A stretch of DNA of 22,576 nucleotides, taken from positions 1-22,576 of the IMG/VR virus record IMGVR_UViG_3300030098_004278. The stretch is one strand, 5' to 3'. Below the pieces are notes generated by a model. That model saw only the letters and a list, made by a program, of their open reading frames with translations, was not told the DNA's origin and did not search any database. The position numbers and the translations under genes are program-made. This stretch comes from a virus. Positions 1-9,852 of the stretch are shown one piece after another. Each line of letters starts with the position of its first letter. Position 1 is the stretch's first letter.

Positions 1-3000
1 TAAGCAACAGAAACAATTATCTCCTGATGAAATTAAGTATAATGAAATACAAGTTAGAATAAAAGATATAGATAAAGAGTTAAAAGAAAATAAAGAAATT
101 CAAGATCATTTGAAAAAAGAATATCCAGGTTTTGAACCTGATTCAAAAAGAAATAGAGAAATAAAGAATTTAAAAGAAGAAAAAGCTATATTGCAAGAAC
201 AAGCATCTGTAATGGAGGCAGTTTCAGATGAACGAAAAGCTGAAGAGACATATGAAGTAGGCCCTACAATTACCACAGATGAAGAAGCATATGATAGAAA
301 ATTTGAAAAGACATGGGGAGTAAAAAAAGGAGAAAGACCATTTAAAGGAGCTATGTTTGTATCTGATGGTGTGACATATGAAATAGACAAGGTTAAGTCT
401 GTGAGTGGTGAAATAGCGAAAGAAATGAACAAAGATATCTTAAGCTTTGCTGAAGAAGGAGTATCTAGTATAGAAGATATTATGTCTAAAGAAGATTTTG
501 AAGAAGGCGATTTATATCAAATGTATGATCTTACTCAATGGACTGATAAAGATGGAAAGAAAATAGACCCTGAACCAGTTTTTGATGTTCCTATAAATGC
601 TTTAGTTAAGGCAGGCTATACTATAATTAACAAACCAGGAGAGAAAGCTGATCCAAGTAAGATTATTTCACCAATTAAAGGAAAGTATGAACAAGCTGAG
701 CTTTTTGAATCAGTCGATGAAGTTATTGAAAAAGGAGTTGACAAAGCAATAGATGAAGATTTGACTCCATTGCCTAAAGGTTATAAAGATATTGATTTTC
801 AACAAGTTGATAAAACTGATAAAGCTAAAATTAAAGATAATAAAGAAGTTGCTAATAAGCTTGCATCTAAACTTAAGAAACAATTTCCTTTTGTAAAAGC
901 TGAAGGAATAGAGAAAGTATTTAATGAAGAAGGTCAAGAAGTAGCTGGTAGAGCCTTTAAGAATATAGTTGAATGGTCTACTACACAAGGAACATTAGAT
1001 ACTATTCCCCATGAGTATGCTCATATTTATATGAAGATTATGGGAAATCATCCTGTTATAAAAGAAGGGTTAAAAAGATTTGGTGGTGAAGAGAATTTAG
1101 TTCAGTATATAGGTGATTACTATGCTGGTAAAATACAAGACAAAGGTTTAGTTTCCAGGTTAAAAACCTGGCTTAGAAAATGGACTAATGCTTTAAAGAA
1201 CTTTTTTGGCATGGCTTTAACTGATAAGGAACTTGGTGATTTAATTTCAGAGAAATTTTATAGTTTTAAAATGAAAGAATCTGATTTATATACTATTAAA
1301 AATAATAAAGTTGAATATCAAGAAATTAAAAAGCCTTCTAAAAAAGAACAAGCTGTTATTCAGCAAAAGTTTAATACTATGATGAATGATATTGAATCTC
1401 AAGTTAGAAAATTTAACAAATCATCAGATACAGTATTTAAGCCTATAATATTTATTGATCAAGTTCTTAAAAGATTTGAAAAACAAAAGAAGAATTGGAT
1501 ACCACTATTTTATAATTGGATGTCTCAACATAAAGATAAAACATTTAATGGTGTAGCTAATGTAGGTCAAACAACTGATGGTGAATCATTTATTAGTAAG
1601 CATGTTAAGCTTTATGGAGATACAGAGTCTATAGAAGCAATAGCATACAAAATAAGATATTTAGTTGACAATGTTACAGATAATGAAATAGCTGTTAGTG
1701 AGGCTGAAGTTGATGCAAGAGAAAATGTTCAAAGAGGTATTGACAGGTCATTAACATTGCTTGGTGATTTTAAAATAACTGTTGCAGAAAGAAATAAATT
1801 ATATGATGCAGCTAATGCAAAAGATTTTGATGAATGGTATAGAGAAGATTTAGCTAGTTTATTAGCATTTAAAAAGAAAGATATAAAGCTATTAAATCAA
1901 GCTCAAAAGGATGCTGCAGCTCAATTACATACATTTTTACATAACAGAATATTAGTTAATCAAGCAGCTGGAGCTGGTAATGCTATAAATTATATTCGTT
2001 TTGACAAGCAGTGGAATGGACAGAAGAAAGAGTTTATATACAAAATTAAATTAGTTGGTCCAGAAGAAAGAGTTTTTAAGAGTGATTATAGCATGGGCAT
2101 TGTTAAACAACAAAGTCAATATGATACAAATCTTATAGCCCATTCAAAACCTCATTTATCTGCCTTATTAAGACAAATGTATTTTGTTACAAATAAAATG
2201 TTTAATCAAATTGAAACAATTGAAAAAGATGCTTATTATATGCTTCATCCTGATTATAAGTTTAAATCTAGAAAAAGTTATAAGTTTTTAAATTCTAAAG
2301 AAGTAAGAGCTTTAGAAAATGTAAAAGTTGGTGGAGTTGTTGATCCGTTTGTATTTTTATTTAGTAGGGGTGATTCAGCTAAAATAGCAACAGGTATAGT
2401 TCAAGGTAAGCATTTTGATATATCTAAAGATAGTAAACTTTGGGATAAATTTTGGACACAAGCTGAAGCAGGTGGGTATATAAACAAAAAACAGAAAGAG
2501 ATTTATTTAAGCTGGAAAAAGAAAGATACACAATATGATATAATTGCAAGAGCAAGAGCTATTGCTGCATTTGATTATATAAATAGCTTTGTTCCAGGCT
2601 GGGTTAATAGAGACTTTGCCGATGTATTGAAAAGAATGAAAGTTCCTTTAACTCCTGCTTTTACAAATAAAAAAGTTCCTGATGGGGAAGCTAGATATAT
2701 ACCTGCAAGCAGAATACAGTTTTCAGTAGGTGATGGACCAAAGCATAATGGTACGGAAAATATTGGACCATTAAAAAATACTTATGAAGGTGATGGCAAT
2801 ACTATTACAAGTAGAAGGTATGTAAGGTCTGTAGCTAAAGCATATGGTATTGATAGGGCTATAGGATGGCTTAAAAGTGTTGTTTATGATGTTGATCCTT
2901 ATTTAGATGATAAAGGCAATATAATACCTTTAAATGATGTTAATATGTTAATGCTTAAACATCAGCACAGTGTTCCAGAGGCTGGTCTTAAAATATGGAA

Positions 3001-5191
3001 TAATAATACTTTAGTTGGAGAAGTTGATTCTGATGGTAACATAAGAGATCCCAAAGGTAATATTATTGATATGATTATGACAGGTGATGAAAGAAAGATG
3101 GCTAGTGGTCATATTAAAGAAGATGGAACAGGATATGTTGATTCTAAAGATCCAGAAGGAAAAGAAAGAACTGTTGAATTTACTATTCCAGGCAGTGCAT
3201 TTGGTTTAATTAAGATGTCTGTAGGGAAGAAGAATACTGTTAAGTTTCCTTTGCAATGGATGAATTATATAACAGATATGGATTTAATTGCAGATTTAAT
3301 AGAAGCTTTTACTGGTCCAAATAGTAGGGCAGATCAAATACTAAGGACTTTAATGATGGCTACAAGAAGTCCAGAAAAGATTAAAATATTAGCTGATAAA
3401 TTAAAATCAAAGTTTAAAGAAGATTTTGATACTGATTTATATAATGATATAATGGCTAGTGGTGGTTTAATACCTAGAGATGCAGGTAGGTTAGAAATTA
3501 CTACAAGAGGAAAGATATTAGATCCTGCTGTTAATTTAGGTGAGCAAATGGGTATACCTCTTTATTTTGCACCTAATTATGCAAGAGATTTAAAGGTTGA
3601 TGAATTGGCTGTTGATATGAAAGCTATAACAAGTAATAGACAATTAATGACTAAGTTTAGAAAAGATACAAACATAACAGGCAAGCCTACATTTAAACAA
3701 ATCAATAAATGGTTAGATAAGAATGATATAAGAGTTTTAGCATATAGAAGTCCTATAGCTTATGCAGGTGGTGTAAATTATTTAAGAATAAAGAGATTAA
3801 CTAATGTTAATGGAACTGTTCAGATACATAGAGATACCACTTTCTTGGGATATGAGGGTGATTATGATGGAGATGCTTTATATATAATGTCTATGCCAGA
3901 TAATATGAATGAAAAATTAAAAGATTATTTTCAGTCTAAAGAATTTATAGATAGTATAGAAGGAGTTGATTTAAAGAAATATATAGGCAAAAGAAATAAA
4001 TTTAATCCATTGCATCCTTCTGATAGGTCTCAAATGATTGAAGCTATGGTTTATTCTAATACTGCCATAGGAGAGATAGCATCATCATCGTTGATATTTG
4101 GTTTAATTAGAAATAGTATGATTAGTGCCACTATTGTTACTAAAAATAATGATACTGAGACAATAGTTCCTAATACAGGTATTATTGATATGGGAAATGG
4201 TGTTAAAGGTACCGCAGATAAGGTATTAAGAATCTATCTACAAGCAGCTGTAGATAATCCTAAGTTCTTACTGTTGAAAGATTGGAATTATAATGTTACA
4301 GATTTTAGAAAGAAATTATTTAAAACTAAAGCTGGCTTAACATTAGATAAATTTGATGTTGAAGATGGAGGATGGATTACTAATGATGTATGGACAGCTT
4401 TTAATGAAGTAATTTGGAAGAGATATAAAATAGCTTCCAATATAAGGAATTTAAATACTGTTGGTGGAGATAATAATTCTGTAGAAGGCATTATAAATGA
4501 TAGTCAAAATTATGCTAGATTTGTAAATGCCAGATTAAATAAGACTTTACCCAATACTAAAGCAATAATGAAAGATGGACATCCTTATAATGTTACGGTT
4601 ACATGGAATAATAATGTAGGTTTATTAGAAAAAGCTGTTACTAAAGTATATGAAATGTTTGATAAATATGTTGAATCTGGTCCTCAAGGTTCTGATTCTA
4701 GAAAGTCTCCATTAAGATTTGATCAAACTACTTATGAAGCAGCACATATGCAAGCTAAAGAAAATATGGATATTAATTCTAAATTAGAAATTTTAAGGAA
4801 CAAAATAGGTAATACTAAGTTTAATGCAGCTCAATCATTTGCTAGAAGTATTTTAAAAGATTCAGAAGTAGCTATGACTTCCAAGGAAACAAAAAGCAGA
4901 AGACCTCTTCAACCTAATAGTTGGCAAACTAATCCTGATTTAGTTAATATAATAATTGAAAAATTAGAACCATTAAAAGATAAAAGTATAGAAGGTCAAG
5001 AAGTTGTAACTTTAATTATGCTTAAAGAAATTAAAAATGGTAATTTAGATTTATTACCTCCTCATGCATATTTACATAAGTCTGTTAATCAATATTATAA
5101 AGAAAATACTAAATATTTAAGAGGTGAGCCTACAGCACAGGAAGCAAGTGATGTTAGCTTGAATGAAGCTAAGAGGAGGAATTGTGATTAA
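1..5191 (+). CDS. Giant zincin / DPBB RNA polymerase protein, 5' partial
   Basis: The reading frame is open from base 2, so the gene begins before the window; the TTG at 110 has no ribosome binding site and is not the start. 1729 residues are visible. Numbering from base 2, HEYAH (337-341) with a downstream acidic stretch GGEENLVQYIGDYYA is a gluzincin-like metallopeptidase site. DYDGD (1287-1291; bases 3860-3874), preceded by YRSPIAYAGG, matches the catalytic DxDGD loop of double-psi beta-barrel RNA polymerases of the single-chain type (QDE-1, YonO, crAss-like phage virion polymerase); the three Asp would hold Mg2+. The fusion of a zincin and a DxDGD polymerase on one very long chain suggests a polymerase packaged in the virion and injected to transcribe early genes, perhaps self-processed. 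Function rests on motif recognition; injection is inferred from family precedent. Confidence 0.8.
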   Translation, partial: KQQKQLSPDEIKYNEIQVRIKDIDKELKENKEIQDHLKKEYPGFEPDSKRNREIKNLKEEKAILQEQASVMEAVSDERKAEETYEVGPTITTDEEAYDRKFEKTWGVKKGERPFKGAMFVSDGVTYEIDKVKSVSGEIAKEMNKDILSFAEEGVSSIEDIMSKEDFEEGDLYQMYDLTQWTDKDGKKIDPEPVFDVPINALVKAGYTIINKPGEKADPSKIISPIKGKYEQAELFESVDEVIEKGVDKAIDEDLTPLPKGYKDIDFQQVDKTDKAKIKDNKEVANKLASKLKKQFPFVKAEGIEKVFNEEGQEVAGRAFKNIVEWSTTQGTLDTIPHEYAHIYMKIMGNHPVIKEGLKRFGGEENLVQYIGDYYAGKIQDKGLVSRLKTWLRKWTNALKNFFGMALTDKELGDLISEKFYSFKMKESDLYTIKNNKVEYQEIKKPSKKEQAVIQQKFNTMMNDIESQVRKFNKSSDTVFKPIIFIDQVLKRFEKQKKNWIPLFYNWMSQHKDKTFNGVANVGQTTDGESFISKHVKLYGDTESIEAIAYKIRYLVDNVTDNEIAVSEAEVDARENVQRGIDRSLTLLGDFKITVAERNKLYDAANAKDFDEWYREDLASLLAFKKKDIKLLNQAQKDAAAQLHTFLHNRILVNQAAGAGNAINYIRFDKQWNGQKKEFIYKIKLVGPEERVFKSDYSMGIVKQQSQYDTNLIAHSKPHLSALLRQMYFVTNKMFNQIETIEKDAYYMLHPDYKFKSRKSYKFLNSKEVRALENVKVGGVVDPFVFLFSRGDSAKIATGIVQGKHFDISKDSKLWDKFWTQAEAGGYINKKQKEIYLSWKKKDTQYDIIARARAIAAFDYINSFVPGWVNRDFADVLKRMKVPLTPAFTNKKVPDGEARYIPASRIQFSVGDGPKHNGTENIGPLKNTYEGDGNTITSRRYVRSVAKAYGIDRAIGWLKSVVYDVDPYLDDKGNIIPLNDVNMLMLKHQHSVPEAGLKIWNNNTLVGEVDSDGNIRDPKGNIIDMIMTGDERKMASGHIKEDGTGYVDSKDPEGKERTVEFTIPGSAFGLIKMSVGKKNTVKFPLQWMNYITDMDLIADLIEAFTGPNSRADQILRTLMMATRSPEKIKILADKLKSKFKEDFDTDLYNDIMASGGLIPRDAGRLEITTRGKILDPAVNLGEQMGIPLYFAPNYARDLKVDELAVDMKAITSNRQLMTKFRKDTNITGKPTFKQINKWLDKNDIRVLAYRSPIAYAGGVNYLRIKRLTNVNGTVQIHRDTTFLGYEGDYDGDALYIMSMPDNMNEKLKDYFQSKEFIDSIEGVDLKKYIGKRNKFNPLHPSDRSQMIEAMVYSNTAIGEIASSSLIFGLIRNSMISATIVTKNNDTETIVPNTGIIDMGNGVKGTADKVLRIYLQAAVDNPKFLLLKDWNYNVTDFRKKLFKTKAGLTLDKFDVEDGGWITNDVWTAFNEVIWKRYKIASNIRNLNTVGGDNNSVEGIINDSQNYARFVNARLNKTLPNTKAIMKDGHPYNVTVTWNNNVGLLEKAVTKVYEMFDKYVESGPQGSDSRKSPLRFDQTTYEAAHMQAKENMDINSKLEILRNKIGNTKFNAAQSFARSILKDSEVAMTSKETKSRRPLQPNSWQTNPDLVNIIIEKLEPLKDKSIEGQEVVTLIMLKEIKNGNLDLLPPHAYLHKSVNQYYKENTKYLRGEPTAQEASDVSLNEAKRRNCD

Positions 5192-8100
5192 AGCTTGTAA
5201 AGCAGTTAAAGACAATATCAAAGAAACTGTAAGTGCTGATAAAAAAAGTACCTTTGAAATTAATGAATTAATAGATGATAACTTCCCTATTAGTAGTCAT
5301 GTTCGTAAGAAGTTTAATACTATATCTAGTTATTTAAAAAAGAAATTTGACAAAGAAGTTGTAGATGAAAAAGTTATAGATCAGTTGTTTGATAAAGGAG
5401 TTCCTGTTGCAGGAAAAGTAAATCAATTATTTAAAACAAGAGAAGAGAGAGAAACAGCTAAGATAATATTTAAAATGCATGCTTTATTTGGTGGAAACAG
5501 AACATTGTTAAATACTTATGTTGGAAACAAAGATACTATGGGAGAGATAGCATTAGCTGGTATAACTGGTTCTAATGTGAAAAGTAGATTAAAAAAGTAT
5601 GGAGTTGAGGGAGAGTCTAGCACCAATATCAATGGTAATCTTAAATTAAATTTTATTAATCCTAGTATTTTATCTAAAGTTTATCAGCAAATATATGGAC
5701 AAATGAGTAGTACTGATAAGAATTTTACAGGTGTTTATGGTAATGTTATGGTTAGTCTTTCTACTCCTAGAAATATGAGATGGAAAGAAAAGACTGGTGC
5801 TCTTGCTTTAGCAGTTAAAGCAGTAGAATCTTTTGTATCTGAAGTTAATAGACATATAACAAAGTTTATGGGTGATAAGACTAGAAATAGAATGGAATGG
5901 ATATATGAACAATTAGATGCTCTTAGAGACGATGATATGGAAAAGATGAAGATTACTAGAATGTTTAATAGAGTTATGAATGGTTGGATGCAAATTGAAG
6001 ATGGTATTATAAAAATAAATGCTAGAAGAGGATTTGTTAAAGATCCTAATGATCCTAAATATTTAGGTGTTGAAGATAAAGAAACAGGTAAACCTGCATA
6101 TATATTTGATAAAGCCAATGGATTATGGACTTATGCTTCAACTGGTGATCCAGTTTATTCTTTTCAAAAATTAATACCTTTATCTGAATATGTTAAAGGA
6201 AAGCATTTAAATAAAACACAAAGAGAACAGTTAGAAGAAGGAAATACTATTGATCCAGAAGTTAGATTTGTTATTGAAGCTAGAGAATTAATATTAGAAG
6301 ACAAATTAAGTAAAGCAGAAATACAAGAAATAGTAGATTTATCTAAGAAAGCCAGAAGTATACATAAAAAAGTATTTAAATATATAGTACTTGAGTTTAA
6401 AAAAGTTGAACAAGATTTAAGACTTGAGCTTGGATTATGGATTAAGCAATTAAAAAGAAAAGAAATAATAGATGCATTTTTAACAGGTAATTTTAACAAG
6501 AAAAAAAATGGTAAGTATTTAATTCCTAAAAAAGAAGATAGAGAAAGAGGAAAGTTTTTATATGAAAAGTTTGGCAAATCTACAATATTAAATCCTTTCT
6601 TTACTGGGACAGTTAATTTGCAAGAAAATCCTGATAGTTTTCCTGTTATATATCAAGATGAAATGTTAAGGTTTCATTATGACAAGATGTTAAGAGAAAT
6701 AAGTGATAGACTTGATCAACTTAGAGAAGAATATAATAATGTTGATCCATTAAAACAACAAGCTTTAGCTGAACAAATTGAAAAAGAAGAAACCAATAAG
6801 CTTAGATTGGAAGTTACTAGGGATAGATTAGATGAAGCAGCTGAAGATCCTGTTTATGGTAGAAAAGTTCATAGTAGTCGTGATGCTAAAAGCTTAAAGC
6901 ATATTACCAATTCTATTGATATTAGAAATATGAGAGATGATCAGTCAGTTTATTATGATTATTTAAGAAATATGTTTTCTACATTAGAAAGAGCTCAACT
7001 TGCTAGAAAAATGATAACATCAATTAGAACTGCTGATCCTAAGTTTGAAGGTAAAAATAATTTAATTAAAGATTATATATTTGGTTTGTATGATACAGTC
7101 TTGCATAAGCCAGAGGCAAGAGCTAGTGTATTTGGTGTTGATTTAAGTTTAAATAAGATATATAAAGGGTTTATTAGAAAGTTACCTTTTGAAATAGATG
7201 AATATAAGCTTGATAGATATGTAAGAACTTTAAGTGCTGGTATAACAGCAAGATATTTAGGTAGAATGTCTACAGCTATATTAAATAAGACAGCTACTGT
7301 TCAAAAAATTATTCATGTTGGTTGGAAAAGATATAGAGAGGCACAATCAAAGATTGATCAAAAAGCATTGGGACCAGCTATTGAGTCATTAGTTTTAAAG
7401 TCTGGTATACTTGATTTTGGTGATTTCTTTAGTAAGGGCTTGGTTCAAGATTTAAGTCAAAGAGATAATATTTCTCTTGAAGAGTCTATGAAAATAACCA
7501 AAGCAATGTTTCAATATTATGCTGATATAAAAGCTGGTATGAAGCCTAAAGATGCTATAAAGAAATTTGAAAAAGAAGCCAACATTAGAGCTAAATATAT
7601 TCCTGGTATTAAAAAATTAGATAAAGATATAAATGCAGAGGTTGATCCTGTAATTAAGGCAAGACTCAGATCATTAAGAGAGAAAAAAGTTAAAAAAGTA
7701 GTAGATAGATGGGCTAACTGGGCTATTACAAAGGACTATGTAGCATATCCTATGCAAAATGTTAGTGAGATAGGACTTAGAAGGTTAATAGAATTATCTA
7801 GTAAAGGATTTGAAGCTTTTAATAAGGGTCTTTATAGTGGTAATTTAAAAGAATTATTAACTATGAGTGGTACAGAGAAAGAACTTAGAACACATAGTTT
7901 TGTTATAGGTGTAGATTTAGCTATTAATGCAGGTGTTATTAGTAAAGACTTTTGGAACTTATTGAGAAGAAGAGAAAAACTTCAAGGATCAGAACTTCAA
8001 AGATTAAAAGATGATACAATAAAAGCTTTAGAGGTTGGAAGAGAATATACTAGGGTATTAGACTTTGGTTTGTCTAATCAAGATACTGGTGAATTGTCAA

Positions 8101-8717
8101 GACTTGGTGGTGGCATTATGACCAAGTTTACTATATGGTCACAACAAAGATTTGGTTATGATGTTAGATTATTTAGAGATGCTTATAGATCTATGAAAAT
8201 TAAAGATGGTAGTGCTATAGGTAATACTATGTTAGAATTAATAAAATCTATGGGTCAAGGTAGCAAGGCTTGGGAAAAGAATCCTGATATAGCTAGACTC
8301 AGGAATTTTGTTTTGTTACAGGGTCCTTTGACATTGTTTATGGATTTAGTTTTGTTTGGGCCATTTTTGTCTATGGGCTTAAGAAGGTATACCCCTACTA
8401 AAATAATGTCTGGTATGAGTTCTGATCTTATATCTTTAACTACAAGTTTACCTATTTATTTAATTATGGCTGCACTTGGAGATGAGGATGAAGAAGATAT
8501 ACAAAGAAATATTTTCTACAAAATAAGAAAAATACCATTTTTAGGCTATGGTTTTGGATATAGTAGTGATTTAATGTTTTGGTTGTTAGGTTTAGCTTCA
8601 GATGTTGAAGAAGAAGAAAATATTAGAAGGGCAAGCAAATTGGTAACACCATTTATACCTGCCCCTCCACCCATTGTTCATGGCGTAGAAGCTGTAGGCA
8701 AGGAATTTCTTCCTTAA
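5184..8717 (+). CDS. Giant phage protein with hydrophobic C-terminus, probable virion/ejection protein
   Basis: About 1177 residues from a GTG at 5184, chosen because AGGAGG (5174-5179) lies just before it; an in-frame ATG at 5163 has no such site. It overlaps the end of the polymerase gene by 8 bases and is probably translationally coupled. The chain is mostly charged and helical. The last ~140 residues hold three hydrophobic stretches (about 1041-1067, 1082-1099 and 1129-1140), preceded by a region (LSRLGGGIMTKFTIWSQQ, then FRDAYRSMK) that resembles the C-terminal part of other very large internal or polyvalent phage proteins. No catalytic motif was recognised. Position after the polymerase suggests it is co-packaged and perhaps inserts in the host membrane during ejection; that is inference. 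The gene ends convergently with the minus-strand block, the two stop codons overlapping. Confidence 0.75.
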   Translation: MIKACKAVKDNIKETVSADKKSTFEINELIDDNFPISSHVRKKFNTISSYLKKKFDKEVVDEKVIDQLFDKGVPVAGKVNQLFKTREERETAKIIFKMHALFGGNRTLLNTYVGNKDTMGEIALAGITGSNVKSRLKKYGVEGESSTNINGNLKLNFINPSILSKVYQQIYGQMSSTDKNFTGVYGNVMVSLSTPRNMRWKEKTGALALAVKAVESFVSEVNRHITKFMGDKTRNRMEWIYEQLDALRDDDMEKMKITRMFNRVMNGWMQIEDGIIKINARRGFVKDPNDPKYLGVEDKETGKPAYIFDKANGLWTYASTGDPVYSFQKLIPLSEYVKGKHLNKTQREQLEEGNTIDPEVRFVIEARELILEDKLSKAEIQEIVDLSKKARSIHKKVFKYIVLEFKKVEQDLRLELGLWIKQLKRKEIIDAFLTGNFNKKKNGKYLIPKKEDRERGKFLYEKFGKSTILNPFFTGTVNLQENPDSFPVIYQDEMLRFHYDKMLREISDRLDQLREEYNNVDPLKQQALAEQIEKEETNKLRLEVTRDRLDEAAEDPVYGRKVHSSRDAKSLKHITNSIDIRNMRDDQSVYYDYLRNMFSTLERAQLARKMITSIRTADPKFEGKNNLIKDYIFGLYDTVLHKPEARASVFGVDLSLNKIYKGFIRKLPFEIDEYKLDRYVRTLSAGITARYLGRMSTAILNKTATVQKIIHVGWKRYREAQSKIDQKALGPAIESLVLKSGILDFGDFFSKGLVQDLSQRDNISLEESMKITKAMFQYYADIKAGMKPKDAIKKFEKEANIRAKYIPGIKKLDKDINAEVDPVIKARLRSLREKKVKKVVDRWANWAITKDYVAYPMQNVSEIGLRRLIELSSKGFEAFNKGLYSGNLKELLTMSGTEKELRTHSFVIGVDLAINAGVISKDFWNLLRRREKLQGSELQRLKDDTIKALEVGREYTRVLDFGLSNQDTGELSRLGGGIMTKFTIWSQQRFGYDVRLFRDAYRSMKIKDGSAIGNTMLELIKSMGQGSKAWEKNPDIARLRNFVLLQGPLTLFMDLVLFGPFLSMGLRRYTPTKIMSGMSSDLISLTTSLPIYLIMAALGDEDEEDIQRNIFYKIRKIPFLGYGFGYSSDLMFWLLGLASDVEEEENIRRASKLVTPFIPAPPPIVHGVEAVGKEFLP

Positions 8718-8860
8718 TCCTTAAACTTTATTCTTTTACTCCTCTTCACAAGTTTCTTTTCTATTGAGTCAAAGACACTAGCTTTAGCTTCTTCTTTTAT
8801 ATAAGGATTATTCAACTTAGAAAGACTGTATTTAAACTCTTTCATTTCTAAATTAATCAT
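8714..8860 (-). CDS. Small basic hypothetical protein (48 aa)
   Basis: ATG at 8860 overlaps the stop of the upstream nuclease gene by 8 bases, the arrangement seen throughout this block. The product is Lys/Glu-rich and predicted helical, with a strongly basic end (KKLVKRSKRIKFKD). No family recognised. It is the last gene of the leftward block, and its TAA overlaps the TAA of the rightward giant gene. The ribosome binding site is weak (GGAAG), so confidence is moderate. Confidence 0.5.
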   Translation of the reverse strand: MINLEMKEFKYSLSKLNNPYIKEEAKASVFDSIEKKLVKRSKRIKFKD

Positions 8861-9224
8861 CTTCCATTCCATGTCTGTCATCATCTTTCCTTATCAGTTT
8901 AATGAAAGTTTCAATAGGAATACAAGCATAAGGATTTCTTCTATTCTTTTTAACAATTAATACAGGAGACAAATCCTCCTTACAGTTGTCTTCGCATTGT
9001 GAAATTGATTGCCAGAATTGAAGTCTTTCAACGTTTTTACATTCAAAGCTGAAAGGGATTGATTTCCTTGCTGCAGGTGACAAGACTATATCTTCTCCTG
9101 TCATTCCCATAGTTTGAGATTTTATATCATCTTCTTCTAGGTTAGGGAATGCATCTCTCAATACATCTCTTACCATATTTTGTAACTTTCTTCCTTTTGC
9201 CTTGCTACTTCTGGGATTTCCCAT
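8853..9224 (-). CDS. PDDEXK-type phage nuclease (resolvase-like)
   Basis: 123 residues. GRKLQNMVRD near the N-terminus, GEDIVLSP (D45), FECKN (E61, K63) and QCEDN (Q76) form the D...ExK...Q core of a PDDEXK nuclease. I recognise the whole arrangement, with AARKSIPFSFECKN followed by a Trp/Gln helix and a PVLIVKKNRR strand, as a small nuclease family common in phage replication modules. A role cutting branched DNA or recombination intermediates is likely but not shown. The ATG overlaps the stop of the upstream gene (TAATG), so translation is coupled. Confidence 0.8.
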   Translation of the reverse strand: MGNPRSSKAKGRKLQNMVRDVLRDAFPNLEEDDIKSQTMGMTGEDIVLSPAARKSIPFSFECKNVERLQFWQSISQCEDNCKEDLSPVLIVKKNRRNPYACIPIETFIKLIRKDDDRHGMEDD

Positions 9225-9490
9225 TATTGAAATAGATCTTCCAAGGAAACTGATTGTTTAGCTTCTTGAACCTCTTTACTTAGTTCGTTTTCAACAGTAA
9301 AGCTAATGAATATTGACTGATCTTCTTTGCCATACTTGCCTTGTTTTATCCATCCAGTCATTAACATTTCTTTACCTTCTATTGTAGCTGTTCCCTTGAA
9401 AAATGGGCTATTCTTGCCATTAGGATCATGTTTTTTCCATCTATTAAGCCAACCTGTTCCTAAATCTCTCCATCTATTGCTTGAAGCCAT
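9224..9490 (-). CDS. Small conserved phage protein, DNA-metabolism context (88 aa)
   Basis: A strong ribosome binding site (AAGGAG) precedes the ATG at 9490. The sequence alternates short beta-like segments (PFFKGTATIEGKEMLMTGWI, then DQSIFISFTV) and ends in an acidic/hydrophobic tail (SVSLEDLFQ). The small beta-rich body with acidic tail recalls ssDNA-binding or accessory proteins, but I cannot assign a family. It is coupled to the PDDEXK nuclease by a 1-base overlap. Confidence 0.7.
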   Translation of the reverse strand: MASSNRWRDLGTGWLNRWKKHDPNGKNSPFFKGTATIEGKEMLMTGWIKQGKYGKEDQSIFISFTVENELSKEVQEAKQSVSLEDLFQ

Positions 9491-9530
9491 TTACTTCTCC
9501 TTATTTAAAACCCAAACACAAAAGCTTGGA

Positions 9531-9713
9531 TTACTTCTTTTTTACATTAGGATACATCCTTAAGAATGCTTCTATCCACCAGCAACCTCCAGATGCTTCT
9601 TTGGCAATTTTAGCTCTTCTTTCATGTGATGTACCACTACTTTCATAGTAGTTGTTTTGTTTCCATCTTTTCTGAATTTCTCTTTTCGGAAACTGTTTTA
9701 ACTTTACTGACAT
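9531..9713 (-). CDS. Small basic hypothetical protein (60 aa)
   Basis: The frame is open up to a TTG at 9740, but ATG 9713, preceded by a purine-rich GAGAGAATAAGA, is the more plausible start. The product is basic at the N-terminus (KREIQKRWKQNN), contains an ERRAKIAKEASGG helix and a Trp pair (GGCWWIEAFLRMYP). The Trp/aromatic C-terminal half looks conserved in style, but no family was recognised. Confidence 0.55.
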   Translation of the reverse strand: MSVKLKQFPKREIQKRWKQNNYYESSGTSHERRAKIAKEASGGCWWIEAFLRMYPNVKKK

Positions 9714-9734
9714 TCTTATTCTCTCTTTCTTTCT

Positions 9735-9767
9735 GGTCAACCTGACCTGAATCTTCTTCTCAGGTCA
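9735..9767 (-). promoter_or_regulatory. Pair of mutually exclusive hairpins between small genes
   Basis: TGACCTGA (9743-9750) and TCAGGTCA (9760-9767) form a perfect 8-bp stem with a 9-base loop. The alternative GGTC (9735-9738) with GACC (9744-9747) uses the same bases. The larger hairpin covers the stop codon of the 30-residue zinc-ribbon gene and lies before the 9713 gene. No T-tract follows on the minus strand, so it is not a classic terminator. Confidence 0.45.
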
Positions 9768-9852
9768 TAGTATATCCACAATTTTGACATTGGTAATGAC
9801 AGTTTAATATATAAACATTTTCATTACATATCATACAATTACCTATTTTCAT
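9760..9852 (-). CDS. Zinc-ribbon microprotein (30 aa)
   Basis: ATG at 9852 overlaps the end of the HNH gene. The product has CMIC, then CHYQC and QNCG: five cysteines spaced as a minimal zinc ribbon within 30 residues. The frame remains open upstream, but that part lies inside the HNH gene in another frame. The purine-rich stretch GGTGGAAAAAAGA serves as a modest ribosome binding site. A role is unknown; similar minimal zinc proteins recur in this block. Confidence 0.5.
   Translation of the reverse strand: MKIGNCMICNENVYILNCHYQCQNCGYTMT

Noticed and set aside
110-112. TTG as start codon of the giant polymerase gene
   Set aside because: The frame is open back to base 2 with sensible residues and there is no ribosome binding site before the TTG; the gene starts outside the window.
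5163-5183. ATG 5163 as start of the second giant gene
   Set aside because: No ribosome binding site precedes it, whereas AGGAGG stands just before the in-frame GTG at 5184.
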